Below are positions 7,822 to 15,027 of a DNA stretch of 64,000 bases, piece after piece. How positions within the stretch are numbered: position 1 is the first letter of the stretch; the number at the start of each line of letters is the position of its first letter. The stretch comes from Pseudomonadota bacterium (GTDB taxonomy: Bacteria > Pseudomonadota > Gammaproteobacteria > Xanthomonadales > Xanthomonadaceae), in contig JAEWZE010000048.1 in NCBI GenBank assembly GCA_023395465.1, positions 62,001 to 126,000 of the forward strand, read 5' to 3'. A program made the translations under genes and the position numbers. The notes beneath the pieces were generated by a model. It was not told where the DNA came from. It saw only the letters and a list, made by a program, of their open reading frames with translations, and ran no database searches.

Positions 7822-9077
7822 CGTTCCTGCGCCTGCCCCGCATCGCCGCCGCCAACGCCCAGGCCACGCAGAGCGCCGTGGCCGCTGGACTCAACGGCGT
7901 CACGCCTGAGATTCGCCAGCACGCGCTGCGCAAGGTGCGCGCCGCGATCCGCAACGGCCGGGTGCGCCCGGCCAAGGTCGAGCGGGCCTTGGAGCGTGGG
8001 GATGCGGGGCTGGCATCGCTGTTTCCGGTCGGGCAGATGCCCTCGACCCCGGCGATCCCGGCGTCCGCCCTGTCCACTGTGGGTGGCAGCGAGCGCGTGG
8101 CCAAGGCGCTGGATGATTGCAGCTGGGTGATCGAGCTGGCGATGCGGCGCGGAGTGGACACCAGCGAGCTGGCCGAAGCCTTGTCCGGCGGCACGCTCCC
8201 CACCAACGCTGCGCACCTGCTGGTGGCGACCTGGAACCGCCTGCTCGACAGCTACCGCCCCGACTGGCTGCCTGCCGAGGTCACGGGCGACCGAGCCAAG
8301 CTGATGGCGCTGCCTGAGCCGCTGCGCCGCGAACACGCCGACCCAAGGGCGCTGTTCACCATCGAGCCGACCTCCCTCTGCCGCATGTTCGTCACCAGCG
8401 ACACGCCCGAGTTCAACCTGGTGCTGCACGCCCTGCGCAAACTGGAAGAAGCCACCCACTACCCGCTCGCCGCTTTCGACCCTGACCGGGGCCGTGAGTG
8501 CTACATGGAATACTCAATGGGCGGCAGCATGCTTGACGACCTGGCGCAGATCGCGATCTGGCCCGATGGCGCGGACGAGCCGACCTTCGACACCGAAGCG
8601 GTGGCGAACCTCCTTGACGAGTTCGGGCACGAGCCTGAGTCGGCCGAGTATTTCATCGAAGCGGCGACGCACGAGCTTGTACGCGAGCGCAAGCTCAAGG
8701 CAGCGCCGAAGGTGGACCGTGACCCGGAGTTGCGCCACGCCTTGAAGGCGTCCCAGTCAAGCAACGCCAAGCTGGCACGCATCATCCTTGCGCTCGCACG
8801 CAGGATCAAAGCGCTGCCCGCGCCACCCAACGCATTCCAGCACGACTTCTGCGGCTTCGGACTTCCCGTGCATCTGCTCTCGACATGGGACTGTGATTCC
8901 TTCCAGGATGAGCTGTCGAACGCAATCGACACCGAGTGCGGCGACGAGGCACCCTCGATCACGTTCATGGCGGCCACGCAGTCGTTGTCCAAGATCGACG
9001 CGGCGCTGCGACGCCTGATCCCTGAAATGCTGGTGAGCGACTACGTGTATGGCTTGATGCTGGCCGACCACGAATAA
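7818..9077 (+). CDS. PRTRC system protein F
   Basis: A 419-residue protein starting at GTG 7818 in a GTGA overlap with PRTRC C, so the two are translationally coupled. Its position between C and B and its length match PRTRC protein F. Segments such as ECYMEYSMGGSMLDDL and FCGFGLPVHLLSTWDCDSF look conserved. No catalytic motif is recognised. It ends just before a separate promoter motif for PRTRC B. Confidence 0.85.
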   Translation: MTFLRLPRIAAANAQATQSAVAAGLNGVTPEIRQHALRKVRAAIRNGRVRPAKVERALERGDAGLASLFPVGQMPSTPAIPASALSTVGGSERVAKALDDCSWVIELAMRRGVDTSELAEALSGGTLPTNAAHLLVATWNRLLDSYRPDWLPAEVTGDRAKLMALPEPLRREHADPRALFTIEPTSLCRMFVTSDTPEFNLVLHALRKLEEATHYPLAAFDPDRGRECYMEYSMGGSMLDDLAQIAIWPDGADEPTFDTEAVANLLDEFGHEPESAEYFIEAATHELVRERKLKAAPKVDRDPELRHALKASQSSNAKLARIILALARRIKALPAPPNAFQHDFCGFGLPVHLLSTWDCDSFQDELSNAIDTECGDEAPSITFMAATQSLSKIDAALRRLIPEMLVSDYVYGLMLADHE

Positions 9078-9106
9078 GTTTCCAGCGCTTGCGCGCTTGC
9101 TGAGAT
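9074..9106 (+). promoter_or_regulatory. Recurrent promoter-like motif, member D (PRTRC B)
   Basis: The box ATAAGTTT starts at 9074, overlapping the stop of PRTRC F, and CTGAGAT begins at offset 27 (9100). The box is 63 bp before the ATG at 9137. The second block is close to that of member F (TTGAGAT). Confidence 0.55.
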
Positions 9107-9136
9107 GGTCCTGTCGAAACACGCCGGGACCACGCA

Positions 9137-9919
9137 ATGCCTTCTCCGCTCCTCGTCGCCGCCACGCTCCGTGACACCACGCTCGCGCAGCTCCCCACGC
9201 CCTCGATGGCGCTGCTGTTCCACACCTCGGGCCAAGAGCTGGCCCTCGTCACCGCGCATGAAGTCATCCACGACGCGCACGGCTCGGCCCATATCGGCCC
9301 TGGCCGCGTGGCGCTGCCTTCGGACGAGCGCCGCGTCGCTGACATTCTGGCCAGCCGCAGCCGTCGCACGCGCATCGACCTGATGCCCGAGAACCTGCTG
9401 CATGCCGAGGCCGACGCGCTCGCGTGGTGGCTGCCGCCGACCCGCCGCGAAATGCTGGTCAAGGACCGCGAAGGCGTCGCCCACGCGCTCGATGTGGTGT
9501 GGCCGTCGCTGGTGGCGCTGGTGGTGCGCCGCAAGCTCTACCTGGTCGCGGTGGATGGCGATGCACGTCCGTCAGCCGATGCGGCCCTGTTCCATGCGCC
9601 CTGCGGGAACGTGTACGAGGACGGCTCGGTCTGCACGGGTTCGGCCGCACTGCCCCACGGCCAGGCCATCGCGGACCTGCCGGGATGGGAAGCCATCATC
9701 ACGCACACGTACTGGACGCACGACAACACCCCGAAGGTGCTTCCGCCACCCAAGGCGCGCAAAGGCAAGCGTCCGCCGACCGACAACTACAGGGCGGCTG
9801 CCTTCTGGCTCGCTCGCGCGGGCAATGGCAAGCCCGTCACCAAATCCGACATGGCGCCGCTGGGCATGACGCTCACCGCATGGATCGAGTCGATCATCGA
9901 CGGCGAGGTTTCCCGCTGA
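9137..9919 (+). CDS. PRTRC system protein B (E2-like family)
   Basis: A 260-residue protein matching PRTRC protein B. Characteristic segments are ENLLHAEADALAWWLPPTRREML and the Cys-bearing CGNVYEDGSVCTGS near residue 155, followed by WEAIITHTYWTH. The family has been grouped with prokaryotic E2/UBC-like proteins, in which the conserved Cys would be the acceptor. The gene overlaps PRTRC A by 1 nt (TGATG), and B, A and ThiF form a tightly coupled unit: E2-like, peptidase, E1-like. Confidence 0.88.
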   Translation: MPSPLLVAATLRDTTLAQLPTPSMALLFHTSGQELALVTAHEVIHDAHGSAHIGPGRVALPSDERRVADILASRSRRTRIDLMPENLLHAEADALAWWLPPTRREMLVKDREGVAHALDVVWPSLVALVVRRKLYLVAVDGDARPSADAALFHAPCGNVYEDGSVCTGSAALPHGQAIADLPGWEAIITHTYWTHDNTPKVLPPPKARKGKRPPTDNYRAAAFWLARAGNGKPVTKSDMAPLGMTLTAWIESIIDGEVSR

Positions 9920-10539
9920 TGGCCGCGCACCCGCTCGACGCCGCATTGGCCCACGCCGCGCCCCTGCGGGCCTCCCTCCACGGTGGCAATGCGCCCATCG
10001 GGGTCGGCAGCAAGGACTTCGTTGCGGCGGCCGACGGCCTCTACGTCCGCACCGCTTCCCCGGCGCTCTCTGCCGCCGCGCTCGTCGCCCCCGCCGTGGA
10101 CGCGCCCCTGCCCTACGCTCCGCTCCAGGCGAGCGTCGTCCCGGCCAACGGCCCGGTCCCATTGGCCCTGCTGCACACCTTCGCCGCGTGGGCGTCCGCC
10201 GATGCCGACCGCGAGATAGCCGCCGTCATCGAAATCTGTGGGGACGGCTACCAGCTTCGCCGCATCGACACCGAGGACCGCAGCGCGGGCCATGTCACCT
10301 ACGACGACCGGCTGGTGGACGACGACCGGCTCGTGGTGGACTTGCACTCACATGGGCGTCTGGACGCCTACTTCTCGGCGACCGATGACGCCAGCGACCG
10401 CAGCCGCCGTGGCCCGTACATCGCCTTCGTGTTCGGCCAGTGCCACGCACAGCCGCTGCAATGCTGCCGCCTCGTCGTTTCCCCGTTCCTGATCCCGCTC
10501 GACCTGAGCGACCTGGTTGCCCAAGGAGTTTTCGCATGA
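9919..10539 (+). CDS. PRTRC system protein A (JAB/JAMM peptidase-like)
   Basis: A 206-residue protein. The C-terminal half carries an intact JAMM signature HSHx7Sx2D (His143, His145, Ser153, Asp156) with the upstream acidic residue in the VIEICGDGY segment. This predicts a zinc isopeptidase-type fold that cleaves ubiquitin-like tails. The N-terminal 95 residues are family specific. It is coupled to PRTRC B by a 1-nt overlap and to ThiF by a 4-nt ATGA overlap. Confidence 0.88.
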   Translation: MAAHPLDAALAHAAPLRASLHGGNAPIGVGSKDFVAAADGLYVRTASPALSAAALVAPAVDAPLPYAPLQASVVPANGPVPLALLHTFAAWASADADREIAAVIEICGDGYQLRRIDTEDRSAGHVTYDDRLVDDDRLVVDLHSHGRLDAYFSATDDASDRSRRGPYIAFVFGQCHAQPLQCCRLVVSPFLIPLDLSDLVAQGVFA

Positions 10540-11324
10540 GCCTTCGTTTCGACCTTCCGCAGTCCTGGCTCAATGGCAGGGTCAAGATCGCCGTCATCGG
10601 CGCGGGCGGCACCGGCTCGGACATGCTCGTGCGCCTTGCCAAGCTGCACATGCAGCTGGTGGCGCTCGGCGGAGCGGGCTTCGATGTCACTGTGTACGAC
10701 GGCGACACCGTGAGCGCGAGCAACATCGGTCGCCAGCACTTCCCCCCGTGCGCGCTGGGCCTCAACAAGAGCCTGACGCTCGTGAACTCGGTCAATCTCG
10801 CCTATCAGCTCGACTGGACAGGTGTCCCGTCCAACTTCGACCTGGGTCATGACCTGCGCGATCTGCGCTACGGAACGGACCTGGTGATCTGCTGCGTGGA
10901 CAAGGCCGCGTTCCGCGTGTCGCTGTGCAAGGCCATGCGCGGCCAGAACTCCGAAGTGCTGCTGCTCGACTGCGGAAACGGGCGTGACCTCGGCCAGATG
11001 GTGCTGGGCCACCTGGGCGTGCCGCGCGGGATGCGCCTGCCAAACGTCTACGACCTGTGGCCGGAGATCGAGCGCGTGGACGACAGCGAAGCGCCGTCCT
11101 GCTCGGCACACGAATCCATGCTCAAGCAGGCGTGGCCGGTGAATCAGGCTGTCGCCCTGCTCGCCGTCGAGCTGCTGTGGACGCTGATGCGGCAGGGCTG
11201 GACCGACTACCACGGCGCGACGTTCCAGCTCGCGCCGATGCGGACCTCCCCGCTGATGGTGGACCCGGCCACCTGGTCCTTCATGGGCTACGAGTGCGAG
11301 TCCACGCTGGCGAAGGCCGCCTGA
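10536..11324 (+). CDS. PRTRC system ThiF family protein (E1-like)
   Basis: A 262-residue protein with the E1/ThiF nucleotide-binding loop VIGAGGTGSDM (about residues 20-30) and the following ThiF-type segments DGDTVSASNIGRQHF and CCVDKAAFR. These proteins adenylate the C-terminus of a ubiquitin-like or sulfur-carrier protein. Here the natural partner would be PRTRC C. The start ATG at 10536 overlaps the PRTRC A stop, preceded by AAGGAG. It ends the core cassette. Confidence 0.9.
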   Translation: MSLRFDLPQSWLNGRVKIAVIGAGGTGSDMLVRLAKLHMQLVALGGAGFDVTVYDGDTVSASNIGRQHFPPCALGLNKSLTLVNSVNLAYQLDWTGVPSNFDLGHDLRDLRYGTDLVICCVDKAAFRVSLCKAMRGQNSEVLLLDCGNGRDLGQMVLGHLGVPRGMRLPNVYDLWPEIERVDDSEAPSCSAHESMLKQAWPVNQAVALLAVELLWTLMRQGWTDYHGATFQLAPMRTSPLMVDPATWSFMGYECESTLAKAA

Positions 11325-11377
11325 CCGGACCGGGGTTGCGACGCCGGTTGCGCTCCGGCGTCACGTACCCTGTTGCC

Positions 11378-12076
11378 ATGACGAAGCGCCTGCGTCCGAC
11401 ACGGACACCCACTCGACACCTGCTCGCCGCCCTGCTGCTCTGCATGGCTGTCCCTCCCGCTGCCGCCGAAGTCACCGGACGCGCCAGCGTCGTGGACGGC
11501 GACACGCTGGAAGTTCGGGGCACGCGCATGCGCCTGCATGGCATAGACGCACCAGAGTCGGACCAGTCCTGCCGCCGGACCGATGGCACGGCCTGGCGCT
11601 GCGGCCAGCAGTCCGCGCTGGCGCTCGACGCGATGATCGAGGCTAGGCCGGTGCGCTGCGTGCCCCGGTCCACGGATCGGTACGGCCGTACCGTGGCCGA
11701 GTGCTGGGTGGGTGGTCAGTCCATCAACCGCTGGATGGTGGCCCACGGCTGGGCGACCGCCTATCGCGAGTATTCCCAGCAGTTCGTCACAGACGAGCAG
11801 TCCGCCCGCGCGGCACGCCGGAACATCTGGTCGGGCACGTTCGAGCCGCCCGCGACGTACCGTCGAGCACGGACGACGGCAGCGCGGCGCCCTCCCGCCC
11901 AGCCGCCAAGCCCGGCATGCGTCATCAAGGGGAACATCAGCTCGTCCGGCCGCATCTACCACTCCCCCGGGCAGCGTGACTACGACAGGACCGTCATCGA
12001 CGTGGCAACCGGTGAGCGCTGGTTCTGCTCACCCGTCGAGGCCCAGGCGGCCGGTTGGCGACCCGCACAGCGATAG
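11378..12076 (+). CDS. Secreted thermonuclease (SNase) family protein
   Basis: A 232-residue protein. An N-terminal signal peptide (LLAALLLCMAVPPAAA) suggests export. The SNase domain follows with VVDGDTLEV, RLHGIDAPE (catalytic Arg, Asp and Glu region) and DRYGRTVAECWVGG (second catalytic Arg). A C-terminal stretch (CVIKGNISSSGRIYHSPGQRDYDRT) is typical of plasmid SNase homologs and may add substrate binding. It lies 53 bp after the ThiF gene. It may degrade nucleic acid in the periplasm; a direct role in transfer is speculative. Confidence 0.85.
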   Translation: MTKRLRPTRTPTRHLLAALLLCMAVPPAAAEVTGRASVVDGDTLEVRGTRMRLHGIDAPESDQSCRRTDGTAWRCGQQSALALDAMIEARPVRCVPRSTDRYGRTVAECWVGGQSINRWMVAHGWATAYREYSQQFVTDEQSARAARRNIWSGTFEPPATYRRARTTAARRPPAQPPSPACVIKGNISSSGRIYHSPGQRDYDRTVIDVATGERWFCSPVEAQAAGWRPAQR

Positions 12077-12168
12077 GCAGCCGGAATCCCGGGCTGGACC
12101 GATCCCCGCCCCACTACCGCGCACATAGAGCCGGCAATACACTCCCATCGGGGAAAGGGGAGATCATC

Positions 12169-13095
12169 GTGGGAACGATCTACAAGCTGCTGGGCATCGT
12201 CGCGCTGCTGGCGGGGGCATGGCTGCTCCATTCTTTCTACGTCGACTATCGGACCAACGCTCGCCATTACCTGCTTGCGTGGGACAGCCCCGCCGGCGTC
12301 CATGAGCGGTTTCTCGAGGCGCTCGCCAAGCGCGGTGTGCGACCGGAGAGCACCGAAGTCCGGGCTAACCCCCGCTACTACACGGGCTTCGTCAAGCACC
12401 GTAGTGATCTGGCGAATGGCTGCAGACCGCGGGCGGGAGCTTGGTCGCTGGATAGCCCATCCCAATGGGTCTGTCGCCGCCCGTGGACCGAGCGCACCTA
12501 CGTTCGGATCGTGCACCCTGCGGTGAGCTACGAAGAGGCGTTGGACAAAGCCCGGCAAGCTCATCCCCGCTCCACCTACGGCATGGTCCCATCGCAAGCA
12601 TCAGCAGGCGGCTCGCCATCGCCGTCGCAGCGTGCCGCCAGTCTTTGGCTGGGCGTCATCGCCCCAGCGGCCATGATCCTCACTTCGCTCGCGCTACTCG
12701 CCTCGATTCTGGCGTCGTGGCTGCGGGCCCGCAACGAGTTCCGCCCGTCGCCGCAGCCCAGCCCGGTCTTTGCCACACAGGGCACGATGCGCCCGATGAC
12801 GCTACCCGATCGGCTGAAAGACGCCTTCGGTGACGATCTGCCAGTGACTGTCGGCGAGGCGACGAAGGATTGCCCGCTGGTGGTCACGGAGCCGGTGGAT
12901 TACGTCTCCGTCGAGTATGCGGTCGCGAAATACCTGATGGCGGGCAAGGAGTGGAAGAAGCTGCGCCAGAATGTGTTGCGGCTCAACGGCAGGATCGTCG
13001 ACGAACTGGTCTTCGCGGTTCGCGACGGCCCGTACAGCGAGTATGCAGAGCGTTCGTTCTACTTCGACGTCACCACCGGCTTCATGCGGCGCTGA
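12169..13095 (+). CDS. Hypothetical inner-membrane protein
   Basis: A 308-residue protein starting at GTG 12169 with a strong ribosome-binding region (GGGGAAAGGGGAG). It has a membrane segment near the start (IYKLLGIVALLAGAWLLHSFYV) and a second at about residues 160-185 (LGVIAPAAMILTSLALLASILASWL). A soluble domain of about 130 residues lies between them and a cytosolic C-terminal domain of about 120 residues follows. The layout is reminiscent of membrane sensor or envelope proteins, but no family is recognised. Confidence 0.65.
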   Translation: MGTIYKLLGIVALLAGAWLLHSFYVDYRTNARHYLLAWDSPAGVHERFLEALAKRGVRPESTEVRANPRYYTGFVKHRSDLANGCRPRAGAWSLDSPSQWVCRRPWTERTYVRIVHPAVSYEEALDKARQAHPRSTYGMVPSQASAGGSPSPSQRAASLWLGVIAPAAMILTSLALLASILASWLRARNEFRPSPQPSPVFATQGTMRPMTLPDRLKDAFGDDLPVTVGEATKDCPLVVTEPVDYVSVEYAVAKYLMAGKEWKKLRQNVLRLNGRIVDELVFAVRDGPYSEYAERSFYFDVTTGFMRR

Positions 13096-13189
13096 TAAAG
13101 GCGCCTCAGTGGCGGCGCTTCGGCCCGCGTTCCACCTCGGACTCCACGGCTTCCCGCAGCGGGTCGGGCAACTGGGCGCGGGCCGCGAT

Positions 13190-13435
13190 TCAGCCCGGCG
13201 GGTCGCTGCAGGGCTCGTCGTCGCCGGGCACCAGCCCGTGCTCGCGCAGGATGCACTGGAGCTGCGACCAGACGTGGCCGTGGTCCTCAGTCGATGCCGC
13301 CTCGAGGATCCCGTCGGCGATGCCAGCGAACTCGTCGATCAGGTGCGGGCTGTCGGGTTCCTCGGCTATTCGCCGGCGCATGTGCTCGGCCAGGTCGGCA
13401 ACCTTGGCGTCCAACTCGGATCGTGTGAGCTTCAT
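13190..13435 (-). CDS. Small hypothetical protein with in-frame stop
   Basis: An 81-residue protein from ATG 13435 (MKLTRSELDAKVADLAEHMRRR), preceded by a near-perfect AAGGAGG. It is helical and acidic, and no domain is known. After the TGA at 13192-13190 the same frame continues for 27 sense codons with protein-like composition to the next TGA at 13108-13106. The gene may therefore once have been longer, or the stop may be suppressed. Confidence 0.65.
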   Translation of the reverse strand: MKLTRSELDAKVADLAEHMRRRIAEEPDSPHLIDEFAGIADGILEAASTEDHGHVWSQLQCILREHGLVPGDDEPCSDPPG

Positions 13436-13488
13436 CGCGGCCTCCTTGGGCCAGGATCGTGCGCGAGCCTTTGTGAAGCCGTCGCATG

Positions 13489-13521
13489 CCAACTTTGGAA
13501 AGTGATCGGCCGGGGCATCGT
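13489..13521 (+). promoter_or_regulatory. Recurrent promoter-like motif, member G (13554 gene)
   Basis: The box CCAACTTT starts at 13489 and GCATCGT begins at offset 27 (13515). The box is 65 bp before the ATG at 13554. The inverted repeat ACTTTggAAAGT overlaps the box. Confidence 0.6.
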
Positions 13522-13553
13522 GGGGCAGACAACCCACCGCACCGGAGTATTCC

Positions 13554-14051
13554 ATGAACGCCGCCGCTCTTTCCGCCTCCGACATCACCGCCGCGATCGC
13601 GTCGGGACAGGTCCAGTTCGACGCCGAGCAGCTGACCGCCCTGCAGAGGGCGCTGCTCAATGTCAGCGTCGCCGTCCGTCGCGAGGCCCGAGCCAACTTC
13701 TCGTGGGGCCAGCGCGTAGAGTTCACCCACAACGGCAACGTCATCACCGGCACGGTCGAGCGTGTGAACCCCAAGAGCATCGGCGTGCGCGGCGACGACG
13801 GCAAGCCGTGGCGCGTGAGTCCCGTCTATTTGCGCCAGACGGACGTTCCCCCGCCGCCGGGTGGCCCGGTCGATCCGATGGCCGAGGCGCGGGCCAAGTT
13901 CGAGATCGGCCAGCCGGTGCGCTTCAAGGGCCGTCGTGGCGTGATGGTCGACGCGGTCATCGATTCCTTCAATCAGACCAGCGTCACCGTGAAGACGGCC
14001 ACCGGCGCAGGCTGGCGCGTCGCCCCCAATCTGCTGCAGGCGGTGGCGTGA
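13554..14051 (+). CDS. Hypothetical protein with two repeated SH3/KOW-like modules
   Basis: A 165-residue protein with GGAG upstream of the ATG. It contains two related modules of about 50 residues: residues 42-90 (ARANFSWGQRVEFTHNG ... WRVSPVYL) and residues 110-160 (ARAKFEIGQPVRFKGRR ... WRVAPNLL), joined by a Pro/Gly linker. Each looks like a small beta-barrel of the SH3/KOW/Tudor type. A nucleic-acid or protein binding role is plausible. It overlaps the next gene by 4 nt. Confidence 0.7.
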   Translation: MNAAALSASDITAAIASGQVQFDAEQLTALQRALLNVSVAVRREARANFSWGQRVEFTHNGNVITGTVERVNPKSIGVRGDDGKPWRVSPVYLRQTDVPPPPGGPVDPMAEARAKFEIGQPVRFKGRRGVMVDAVIDSFNQTSVTVKTATGAGWRVAPNLLQAVA

Positions 14052-14377
14052 GCGCGGTTGCAGCGCCCCGGAAGGCGCCCCCGAGCAGGAACGTGGACCC
14101 CGGCCGGCCGGTGTTGGCCGATGCTGCAATCGCATGGCTGCACGGCACTGACATCGTGCACAGCTTCATGGGCAATGGCGGCTGCGACATGGGCCGCGCG
14201 GACGTGGAAGAGCGCATTCGCGCGGTGGAGGGCTACGGGCTGTTCGTCGCGCACCCTGACAGTTTCGCGGCAGCGGTCGGCCACCACCTGGCTGTCTGGA
14301 ACCCCGGCACGGCTGTCGGCTCCCCGGACGATGGGTACTGGCTGCACTTCGAGACGACCTCGGCTACGCCGCCGTGA
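14048..14377 (+). CDS. Hypothetical protein, tandem paralog 1
   Basis: A 109-residue protein starting at GTG 14048 in a GTGA overlap with the preceding gene. It shares with the next gene the pattern A(D/E)ERIRxVxGYGLF, VGHHLAxWNPGxxVG, and the final TxATPP/TGPTPP. The two are clearly paralogs. No function is known. Confidence 0.65.
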   Translation: MSAVAAPRKAPPSRNVDPGRPVLADAAIAWLHGTDIVHSFMGNGGCDMGRADVEERIRAVEGYGLFVAHPDSFAAAVGHHLAVWNPGTAVGSPDDGYWLHFETTSATPP

Positions 14378-14682
14378 CCCGCCGCGCCAAGCCGGTCGTT
14401 GACCGGACCAGCCCGATCGATGCTGCCACCGCTCTGAAATGGCTCAGTGGCACCGAATCGGTCCGCTACTTGCGCAACAAGGAGGTTGCGCAGGCCTCGC
14501 GCGCGGATGCGGAAGAGCGCGTGCGCCTGGTGGACGGCTACGGCCTGTTCCGCGTCCTGCCCGATAGTCCGGCAGCGAAGATCGGTCACCACCTGGCCAT
14601 CTGGAATCCGGCCGCGCCGGTCGGGCAGATTGGCTTTGGCTATTTCACCTACTACGAGACCACCGGGCCGACACCGCCCTAG
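14374..14682 (+). CDS. Hypothetical protein, tandem paralog 2
   Basis: A 102-residue protein starting at GTG 14374, which overlaps the previous stop by 4 nt. It carries AEERVRLVDGYGLFRV and IGHHLAIWNPAAPVG, matching paralog 1 over about 85 residues. The pair looks like a recent tandem duplication that kept the overlapping start/stop arrangement. Its function is unknown. Confidence 0.65.
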   Translation: MTRRAKPVVDRTSPIDAATALKWLSGTESVRYLRNKEVAQASRADAEERVRLVDGYGLFRVLPDSPAAKIGHHLAIWNPAAPVGQIGFGYFTYYETTGPTPP

Positions 14683-14762
14683 CTCGCCTTCCTGCGTCAA
14701 CCGCCCCGATCCGGGCACGGTTTTCGCTCGTCTGCCCGACGCGCTCACCTATCGTTCCCTGT

Positions 14763-14969
14763 ATGCCCCACCGCACACCCGCGCGACGAGCCAATCGCAT
14801 CCGTGTCGGACACCGCTACGCCGAAGGCGTGCGCCGCTTTCGCGTGGTCGCAGTTGGTCCTCAATTCGGGCCGCCGTCGCAGTCACCCGTTTGGGTCCTG
14901 GCGCTCGATGAGCGTGGCCGGCAGTGCGCTGTCCCCCTCGCGCGCTTCCAGCGCCGGTTCGCGCCCTAA
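14763..14969 (+). CDS. Small basic hypothetical protein
   Basis: A 68-residue Arg-rich protein starting MPHRTPARRANRIRVGHRYAEGVRRFRVVAVG. Its composition (positively charged start, beta-like VRRFRVVAVG and SPVWVLALDERGRQCAV) is that of a small folded nucleic-acid binding protein, but no family is recognised. The stop overlaps the promoter motif of the DinG-like gene. The longer frame that runs across this gene into the helicase is taken as a chance extension. Confidence 0.55.
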   Translation: MPHRTPARRANRIRVGHRYAEGVRRFRVVAVGPQFGPPSQSPVWVLALDERGRQCAVPLARFQRRFAP

Positions 14970-14998
14970 GTTTCCGGCGCCTTTCGATCTGCAAGGGT
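14966..14998 (+). promoter_or_regulatory. Recurrent promoter-like motif, member E (DinG-like gene)
   Basis: The box CTAAGTTT starts at 14966, overlapping the previous stop, and CAAGGGT begins at offset 27 (14992). The box is 62 bp before the ATG at 15028. The second block is a weaker match than in other members. Confidence 0.5.
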
Positions 14999-15027
14999 GT
15001 TGGGATCTCAATCTGCCGGCAGTCCAT

